Of a stretch of 16,747 bases of DNA, positions 6,182 through 10,815 are shown in pieces (the stretch's first letter is position 1; each line of letters opens with the position of its first letter). The notes below the pieces were generated by a model. The model had not been told where the DNA came from and ran no database searches. It saw only the letters and a program-made list of their open reading frames with translations. A program made the position numbers and the translations under genes. This stretch comes from CAZVBV01 sp964513975 (GTDB lineage: Bacteria; Patescibacteriota; Gracilibacteria; UBA4473), in contig CAZEON010000022.1 of NCBI GenBank assembly GCA_964513975.1, positions 1 to 16,747 on the forward strand, read 5' to 3'.

Positions 6182-6275
6182 ACTTTACTACTTCAAAGAG
6201 GTTTTCAACAGCCCTCGCCTCTTCTGAAAATACAATTTGAACTTTTAGTTGTTGCCGATGTTTAGAATGAGACAT
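6144..6275 (-). CDS. Small ORF, 43 aa
   Basis: Starts MSHSKHRQQLKVQIVFSEEA 10 bases inside the right end repeat and is the first frame of the element's gene run. Basic N-terminus and acidic helical C-terminus could suit a small nucleic-acid-binding or excision protein, but that is a guess. No clear ribosome site. The call rests on position and open frame. Confidence 0.4.
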   Translation of the reverse strand: MSHSKHRQQLKVQIVFSEEARAVENLFEVVKYVYEEAERTKPN

Positions 6276-6281
6276 ACTCAA

Positions 6282-6308
6282 TAGACTTATAATGCCGTTA
6301 TAAGTCTA
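6282..6308. repeat. Right end repeat / putative attachment site
   Basis: Contains ACTTATAATGCCGTTATA (6285-6302), 17 of 18 bases identical to 4501-4518. Here the dyad is longer: arms TAGACTTATAA and TTATAAGTCTA are perfect over 11 bases around a TGCCG centre. A recombinase dimer could bind this symmetric site. Confidence 0.65.
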
Positions 6309-6349
6309 GACGAAAACTCAAAAACCTTGAGTGACTTTCAACATTTTTT

Positions 6350-6358
6350 TGTTATGAT
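6350..6358 (+). promoter_or_regulatory. Extended -10 promoter element for the FAN1-like gene
   Basis: TG-T-TATGAT places transcription at about 6365, only 17 bases before the ATG. No good -35 at normal spacing (TTGAGT is 20 bases away), as expected for an extended -10 promoter. No Shine-Dalgarno sequence. Confidence 0.4.
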
Positions 6359-6381
6359 TTTGATGACTTTACTTTCAAAGA

Positions 6382-7959
6382 ATGATATCAGAAGTACATA
6401 TAGAAGCTCCCAAGTTATCCAACAAAGGAAAGGCGAAGTATGAATTTGAAGGCGAGACCTTGTTTGTAGAACAGTTGGCTCAAAAGTATTACCAAAAACA
6501 GGGATACCAAACACTATGGGCTGAAAACGACTTTTGGTGGACGGTTATAACGCTTCTCTTTTGGGATGTTTTTTATGTCAAAATTGACGGTGTGTGGAAT
6601 GACCATCTAGGAGAGTTTCCAAGTCAATTTCAGGACATGCCAAGTGATATGTTCTCTTCCGAATTTTATTCCAATCGAGAAAAGTTAATTGAAAATCGTT
6701 TAAAAGAACTCCAACAGAGCGACATCGGAGAAAAGATACAGAATGCCCACAAGAGACATTTTAGAACCCCTGCGAGACTTATTGAAAATTGGGACAAGTT
6801 TTCAATTGAAGACTTAACTGTTCCGCTGAAAACAATTCCCAAAGAAGCCCTCTTGAAGGTGTCTCAAAGGTTTCTCTCTAATATCAATTACAATCGGGCA
6901 GGATTCCCTGACCTGATAGTTTTCGACGATAAAGAACTCTTCTTTGTGGAGGTAAAAGGTGAAAACGATAAAGTTTCAGAGAAGCAAGAAGAATGGATGT
7001 CTTTTCTTAATAAAAATCTCTCATTGAAAGTGGTCGTCCTATGGGTAAATCCAAAAGCCCAGAAGATTAAAAGCACGAGTAAGCAGAAGGCAAATACTCA
7101 AGAGATAACCGTTTCCTTTGGAAAATCCTCCTCCCAAAAGCGAGAGCAGACTATTGATTTCATACAATCGTTGCCGACATTTTCTCAATCAGGAGAGGGT
7201 GGAGATACTCTTTACTCCGCAACTTTTAATGTAAACACTGATATTGAAGACTTATTCACTTTGCTCGACTTCACAAGTGGCTGGAAGACACAGGAGATAT
7301 TGGTCGATGGTAAAAAAACATCATCAGGAGATATTCGTTCCAGTCTTTGGTGCTACCAAAAAAAGGAGCAAGAAAAGGCATCTATGGATTATTGCAGAGT
7401 CGATGAGTATACAAAAGAAAGAAACAAGTATGGTTGTAATGCTTTCTCTATGGAGGGTCTTGACCATGACCATTGGGATACACTTGGTTACATTGATACT
7501 GAAAAGGAGGTTTGGATTTTTGATAAAGCTGAGATTGAAAAAGTTGTGAACGAAAAACTCAAAAACTATAACCTTTGTCCTCATTTTGATTCTCAGAAAA
7601 TTTTGGAGTTGGTAAAAGCAATTCCGCAAACAATAGACCCAAAGAAAGACAGAGACTGGGCATTCTTAGATGATGAACGAAGAGAGTGGTTTTGGGACGG
7701 TCAGAAGTGGGCAACCTCTTGTGGAGACAAAAACTTCCTCGGAATAAGTAGGATGATTGGAATACTGAAAATTTCTGAAGATATAAGAACAGAGGCAAAG
7801 GAATACGAGGAGTTAATGAATGATGACGAAGAGAATACTATTCAAGTTGTTATTGAGACTCCCACAAATAACCACAAGGGACACGAAAAAAAACCATTCT
7901 ATAAAACATGGTGGTTTATTCTCATTTTGGTCTTACTATTTCTTTCAATATTTTTTTAA
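6382..7959 (+). CDS. FAN1-like VRR-NUC nuclease with C-terminal membrane anchor, 525 aa
   Basis: The N-terminal region (about 25-66: EQLAQKYYQKQGYQTLWAEN then TVITLLFWDVFY) resembles the segment that precedes the nuclease core in FAN1. The VRR-NUC core follows: GFPDLIVF (D177), FFVEVKGEND (E190, K192) and SEKQEEWMSFL, i.e. the PD-(D/E)XK triad with the family's EKQ helix. FAN1-type enzymes cleave branched or flap DNA. The SAP and TPR parts of eukaryotic FAN1 are absent. Residues about 255-490 are an unrecognised extension with several Cys and Trp. The last 20 residues (WWFILILVLLFLSIFF) form a hydrophobic helix, predicting a tail-anchored enzyme facing the cytoplasm. A membrane-tethered nuclease next to a recombinase element suggests action on incoming DNA; that is inference. 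Confidence 0.85.
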   Translation: MISEVHIEAPKLSNKGKAKYEFEGETLFVEQLAQKYYQKQGYQTLWAENDFWWTVITLLFWDVFYVKIDGVWNDHLGEFPSQFQDMPSDMFSSEFYSNREKLIENRLKELQQSDIGEKIQNAHKRHFRTPARLIENWDKFSIEDLTVPLKTIPKEALLKVSQRFLSNINYNRAGFPDLIVFDDKELFFVEVKGENDKVSEKQEEWMSFLNKNLSLKVVVLWVNPKAQKIKSTSKQKANTQEITVSFGKSSSQKREQTIDFIQSLPTFSQSGEGGDTLYSATFNVNTDIEDLFTLLDFTSGWKTQEILVDGKKTSSGDIRSSLWCYQKKEQEKASMDYCRVDEYTKERNKYGCNAFSMEGLDHDHWDTLGYIDTEKEVWIFDKAEIEKVVNEKLKNYNLCPHFDSQKILELVKAIPQTIDPKKDRDWAFLDDERREWFWDGQKWATSCGDKNFLGISRMIGILKISEDIRTEAKEYEELMNDDEENTIQVVIETPTNNHKGHEKKPFYKTWWFILILVLLFLSIFF

Positions 7960-7993
7960 AGCGTCTTCTTCCTTTAGTACTCTCTATTTTTTA

Positions 7994-8078
7994 TGGTGGG
8001 TCGAGTAGGATTCGAACCTACGAAACCAGAGGTAACAGATTTACAGTCTGCCGCGTTTGACCACTTCGCTATCGACCC
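7994..8078 (-). tRNA. tRNA-Tyr (GTA)
   Basis: Acceptor GGGTCGA pairs with TCGACCC; discriminator A; CCA encoded (7996-7994). D-stem GCG/CGC, anticodon stem CAGA/TCTG with GTA at 8044-8042, a variable arm in class II style, and T-arm GTAGG-TTCGAAT-CCTAC. All stems intact. It probably shares a transcript with the decayed copy upstream, since the only clear promoter is at 8295-8322. Confidence 0.95.
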
Positions 8079-8118
8079 ATATATATAAGGAGTATTTTTT
8101 CTGAAAAGAGCTGTGCTT

Positions 8119-8153
8119 AATTCCTGCTCCAAGTGTACCGAAGTTCAGGAATT
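8119..8153. repeat. Inverted repeat between the two tyrosine tRNA copies
   Basis: AATTCCTG (8119-8126) and CAGGAATT (8146-8153), a perfect 8-bp stem with a 19-base loop. It may be a processing hairpin in the tandem tRNA transcript. No U tract, so a terminator is unlikely. Confidence 0.4.
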
Positions 8154-8192
8154 TGTTGGGCGATAATTTGAAGTTCTGCCTCTTTGTCCAAA

Positions 8193-8274
8193 TAGACTGA
8201 GAAGGATTCGAACCTGCGAAGGCTGAGCCAACAGATTTACAGTCTGCCGCGTTTGACCGCTTCGCTACCGACCC
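8193..8274 (-). pseudogene. Decayed tandem copy of tRNA-Tyr (GTA)
   Basis: The 5' two-thirds match the intact tRNA at 7994-8078 almost exactly (D-arm, anticodon arm, GTA at 8240-8238), and the variable arm GGC/GCC is sound. The acceptor GGGTCGG faces TCAGTCT, leaving two Watson-Crick pairs, four wobbles and one mismatch. The T-stem has a mismatch and CCA is not encoded. It is the promoter-proximal copy. It is probably nonfunctional and would compete for nothing except processing. Confidence 0.75.
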
Positions 8275-8294
8275 ATAAACAAAAGAACGTGCCG

Positions 8295-8322
8295 AGTGTA
8301 TTTTTCTTCGTACAAAAGTCAA
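8295..8322 (-). promoter_or_regulatory. Promoter of the tyrosine tRNA pair
   Basis: TTGACT (8322-8317), a 16-base spacer and TACACT (8300-8295). Predicted start is about 8288, 14 bases before the decayed tRNA copy. Confidence 0.65.
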
Positions 8323-8329
8323 TCTATAT

Positions 8330-8362
8330 CTTGTCATTCCCGCGCAGGCGGGAACCTAGGAC
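8330..8362 (+). repeat. 33-base hairpin repeat, copy A
   Basis: Begins CTTGTCAT, then stem TTCCCGC / GCGGGAA around GCAG, then CCTAGGAC. Copy B at 8688-8720 is the same module inverted, with 25 of 33 positions equal and three stem pairs changed in compensated fashion. It lies 18 bases past the GIY-YIG stop and could double as its terminator. Confidence 0.75.
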
Positions 8363-8380
8363 TCTTCTAGGAAAAAGAAT

Positions 8381-8677
8381 TTATCTTGCAATATCATCGT
8401 ATAGATCCTTCCAACAAGGATTCTTTTCTTCAATAATTCTCAACTTCCATATCCGATTCCATTTCTTAAGGCGCTTTTCTCTTCGAAGTGCCTCTTCTAC
8501 AAAATCATATAGTTCGTAATACACAAGTTTGTTGACGCTGTATTTTTTTGTAAAGCCCTCTGTTTCTCCTTGTTTATGTTCCCACACACGATTTTCTAAA
8601 TCACCAGTGATCCCTATATAAAGGGTTCCGTTTTTTTTACTCGCAAGAATATAAACCGCATATTGTTTCCCTTCCAT
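8381..8677 (-). CDS. GIY-YIG domain protein, 98 aa
   Basis: Single-domain member of the small GIY-YIG (UPF0213-like) group: YAVYIL (6-11), TLYIGIT (18-24), R30 and H34 (NRVWEHK), and the EEALRREKRLKKWNR helix bearing the metal-binding Glu and conserved Lys/Trp. The length is the full family size. These proteins have a nuclease fold, but their cellular job is poorly defined. It is bracketed by two inverted copies of a hairpin repeat (8330-8362 and 8688-8720). The upstream copy ends in AGGAC, which may serve as its ribosome site about 11 bases before the ATG. The arrangement suggests a small mobile cassette. Confidence 0.9.
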   Translation of the reverse strand: MEGKQYAVYILASKKNGTLYIGITGDLENRVWEHKQGETEGFTKKYSVNKLVYYELYDFVEEALRREKRLKKWNRIWKLRIIEEKNPCWKDLYDDIAR

Positions 8678-8687
8678 AATAAAGTGA

Positions 8688-8720
8688 GTCCTGGGTCCCC
8701 ATCTTCATGGGGATGACAAG
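8688..8720 (-). repeat. 33-base hairpin repeat, copy B (inverted)
   Basis: On the minus strand: CTTGTCAT, stem TCCCCAT / ATGGGGA, then CCCAGGAC. Relative to copy A the stem pairs T-A, G-C and C-G became C-G, A-T and T-A, so pairing is preserved. It is 10 bases upstream of the GIY-YIG start. Confidence 0.75.
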
Positions 8721-8825
8721 ATAATAAATATTCATTGTTTCTGATATCTCACAAATTAAGAAAAATTTCACATTACTTCATAAAATCAAGTTTTCTTCTC
8801 CCTACCAGTCCCTCTTTTTTTAGCG

Positions 8826-8831
8826 TACAAT
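8826..8831 (+). promoter_or_regulatory. -10 box of the permease gene, nearly leaderless
   Basis: TACAAT ends 11 bases before the ATG at 8843, predicting a leader of about 5 bases. No convincing -35 is seen, so confidence is modest. There is no Shine-Dalgarno sequence, consistent with leaderless initiation. Confidence 0.35.
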
Positions 8832-8842
8832 CCCCCTGAAAA

Positions 8843-9574
8843 ATGACTGAACAACTTATTCTTATCTTTGTAGTTACATTCCTTGTTCGGATTGTGAGTG
8901 TTCTTACCGGTGGGGGCGGGCTGTTGTTAATTCCTATGCTTATATTTATGGGAATCCCCCCCTCCATAGCAATTGCAACAAATCGTCTTGGCGCCCTTGG
9001 GCAAAGTTTTTCTATCTTCGAATTTCATCGTCAAAAACAAGTAAAGTGGAAACTCGGACTTCAGCTCATTATCCCAACAATAATTGGGGCTGTCGCCGGA
9101 TCCCTTATTGTTGTTTCTATTGATCAAGATCTTTTAAAAACACTTTTGGGGGTTATTATTTTGTTCTGCATCCCTTTGACACTCTTTAAAAGTAAATTAG
9201 GGATTGTTGAGAAAAAAATAAGCAAACTTCGCTTTAACATAGGTATTGGACTTACTGTTTTGGCAGGGTTTATGGGAGGACTCTTTGCCTCTTCCGGTAT
9301 TTGGTTTACCTATCTCTTCTTCTTTTTTGGACTCACAATGCTCCAAACAGCAGCCACCAGAAAAATTGTTAGTTTTGTCATAATCCTCAGTACTCTTGGT
9401 ATTTTTATTGTAAATGGACTGGTCCATTGGCAAATTGGAGGAGTCATGCTAATCGCAAGCCTTCTCGGAAGCATTATCGGCGCCAAAATTTGGAATAAAA
9501 AAGGAAATAAAGTCGCAAAAAATCTTTTCCTAATCGTTGTTATTTTAAGCGCTCTCAAAATGATCTTTGGGTAG
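8843..9574 (+). CDS. TauE/SafE family permease, 243 aa
   Basis: Two repeated halves of hydrophobic helices totalling about seven to eight membrane segments. The family signature is GGGGLLLIPMLIFMGIPPSIAIATN (23-47) with the Gly-rich turn, and its weaker second-half echo is GGLFASSGIWFTYLFFFFGL...AATRK (about 145-175). The family (Pfam TauE, formerly DUF81) exports or imports small anions such as sulfite, sulfoacetate or related organosulfur compounds. The specific substrate cannot be read from the sequence. The length is near the usual 240-270. It converges on gpsA with only 2 bases between the stops, so the two are not co-transcribed. Located in the cytoplasmic membrane. Confidence 0.9.
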   Translation: MTEQLILIFVVTFLVRIVSVLTGGGGLLLIPMLIFMGIPPSIAIATNRLGALGQSFSIFEFHRQKQVKWKLGLQLIIPTIIGAVAGSLIVVSIDQDLLKTLLGVIILFCIPLTLFKSKLGIVEKKISKLRFNIGIGLTVLAGFMGGLFASSGIWFTYLFFFFGLTMLQTAATRKIVSFVIILSTLGIFIVNGLVHWQIGGVMLIASLLGSIIGAKIWNKKGNKVAKNLFLIVVILSALKMIFG

Positions 9575-9576
9575 TT

Positions 9577-10686
9577 TTATTTCTCTCTCTCCCCGTTCTT
9601 CTTCTTCTTCTTCTCTTTCGCTCCTTTCATTTGCGAAGCACGTTTTAGTACTTCTAGTTTTTCAAGAAGATCTTTTACTATCTGGGAAATATCTTTTTTA
9701 TTTTCAACCATTTCATATACCGCTTCACATATCGGCATTTTTATATTTTTTTCTTTTGCTAGGGCAATAACAGATTTCACCGTCTCAACGCCTTCGGACA
9801 CTCCCATACCTTCTTTTTTATCTTGCGTTACAAAGGTGAATCCTGTTTGAAAATTCCTACTTTGAGAAGATTTTGCCGTTCCTACCAGATCGAGCATTGT
9901 ATAATCATTCTTATTCAGGGGTTCGTGATCAATTCCAAATGCAATTGCGAAACGGTTAATTTCACTAACCCCTGCTTCAATGAGTTTATCAATTTCCTCA
10001 TCCTCATAGTTAAGACCCTTTGCGGCTCCTGTGACAATCGAGATAACGTTTTTTAGGGCTCCAAAAACCTCCGCTTTGCAAACATCTGTTTTTGGAAAAA
10101 CATCAAACCCTTCTTGTGCCAACAATTCTGTTGCTATTTTTTGAACCGCCTCGTTCTTCGAAACAATGTTCGTTCCCATTGGTACATCATTCAGAATTTC
10201 TTCCGAAAAATTAAGCCCTGAAAGAACTCCTAATTTTTCTAAAATATCTATCTTTTCGTTTCCCAAGATCTCCTGAAGAACTTCCGAAGGTCTTTTGTTG
10301 GTCCCGATTTCAAATCCCTTTGTCCCACTAATAATCGCTTTTATACTCTTCCAGTTTTTTTGTATAAGCCCTTTAATATCCTCTCGTTCGAAAACTTTCC
10401 GCATATGTTGTGTCGGAACTACTGAAAATAAAACATCCGCCCCACTAATAACTTCTTCTGCATTGTGTGTAATGCGAACATTTTTGGACAATGGAACGCC
10501 TTCTGCGTGGCGAAAAGTATCTCCCTGTTTCCCATCCCTTTCCCGTCCTTCTTTGTGTGCCCACAAAACAACCTCCACATCCTTATTTATTTTGGAAATC
10601 AGATAGGCAATCGCTTCGGCAAATCGACCATCGCCGATGATCCCCACCTTTTTTATTTCGCTGTTTTTTTCATCCCCTCCTTCCAT
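9577..10686 (-). CDS. gpsA: Glycerol-3-phosphate dehydrogenase [NAD(P)+]
   Basis: Interconverts dihydroxyacetone phosphate and sn-glycerol 3-phosphate for phospholipid backbones. Seen: Rossmann turn GIIGDGRFAEA (15-25); SGTKGFE; SGLNFSEEI...VPMGTNIVS; ALKNVISIVTGAAKGL with the catalytic Lys; and DLVGTAKSSQSRNFQTG, which binds substrate phosphate through SRN. The ATG at 10686 is chosen because a TTGACA promoter lies immediately upstream, leaving a leader of only about 3 bases. The frame does open further from a TTG inside the -35. Unusual are GDG in place of the common GxGxWG and a Lys-rich tail (KEKKKKKNGEREK) extending the protein to 369 aa, beyond the usual 330 or so. Divergent from gyrA. 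Confidence 0.95.
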   Translation of the reverse strand: MEGGDEKNSEIKKVGIIGDGRFAEAIAYLISKINKDVEVVLWAHKEGRERDGKQGDTFRHAEGVPLSKNVRITHNAEEVISGADVLFSVVPTQHMRKVFEREDIKGLIQKNWKSIKAIISGTKGFEIGTNKRPSEVLQEILGNEKIDILEKLGVLSGLNFSEEILNDVPMGTNIVSKNEAVQKIATELLAQEGFDVFPKTDVCKAEVFGALKNVISIVTGAAKGLNYEDEEIDKLIEAGVSEINRFAIAFGIDHEPLNKNDYTMLDLVGTAKSSQSRNFQTGFTFVTQDKKEGMGVSEGVETVKSVIALAKEKNIKMPICEAVYEMVENKKDISQIVKDLLEKLEVLKRASQMKGAKEKKKKKNGEREK

Positions 10687-10694
10687 AGATTCGG

Positions 10695-10722
10695 AAAATA
10701 CACCCTCGTGTAGAAATGTCAA
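10695..10722 (-). promoter_or_regulatory. gpsA promoter, near-leaderless
   Basis: Consensus TTGACA (10722-10717), a 16-base spacer and TATTTT (10700-10695). The transcript should start near 10689, 2 to 3 bases before the ATG at 10686. Confidence 0.65.
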
Positions 10723-10763
10723 GGATCCCTTTGAAAATGCGGTAAAAATCCCTCTTTTTTACT

Positions 10764-10791
10764 TTGAATTTCCCCTTTGTTTCCCTATACT
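10764..10791 (+). promoter_or_regulatory. gyrA promoter
   Basis: TTGAAT (10764-10769), a 16-base spacer and TATACT (10786-10791). Predicted start is about 10798, giving an 18-base leader to the ATG at 10816. The promoter covers the upstream extension of the open frame, which supports the downstream start. It is back to back with the gpsA promoter, about 42 bases apart. Confidence 0.7.
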
Positions 10792-10815
10792 TCATGGGAA
10801 TTATTCACTATCCAA

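Larger units (their letters stand above)
4501..6308 (-). mobile_element. Compact integrative element with serine recombinase
   Basis: About 1.8 kb bounded by near-identical 18-bp direct repeats, each also a dyad. It contains a minus-strand run of four reading frames: a 43-aa ORF, a 55-aa ORF, a 203-aa protein and a serine recombinase. The genes on both sides (zinc hydrolase and FAN1-like nuclease) lie within 8 and about 75 bases of the repeats. Site-specific serine recombinases leave short shared cores at the two junctions, which fits. The boundaries are supported by the repeat only; an empty site would confirm them. Confidence 0.6.

Noticed and set aside
8041..8337. 98-aa minus-strand reading frame
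   Set aside because: It runs through both tyrosine tRNA copies and encodes typical tRNA-derived peptide, so it is a shadow of the RNA genes.
10777..10815. Longer gyrA start, 13 codons upstream
   Set aside because: The promoter -10 box (10786-10791) lies inside this stretch, so it would not be transcribed in full.
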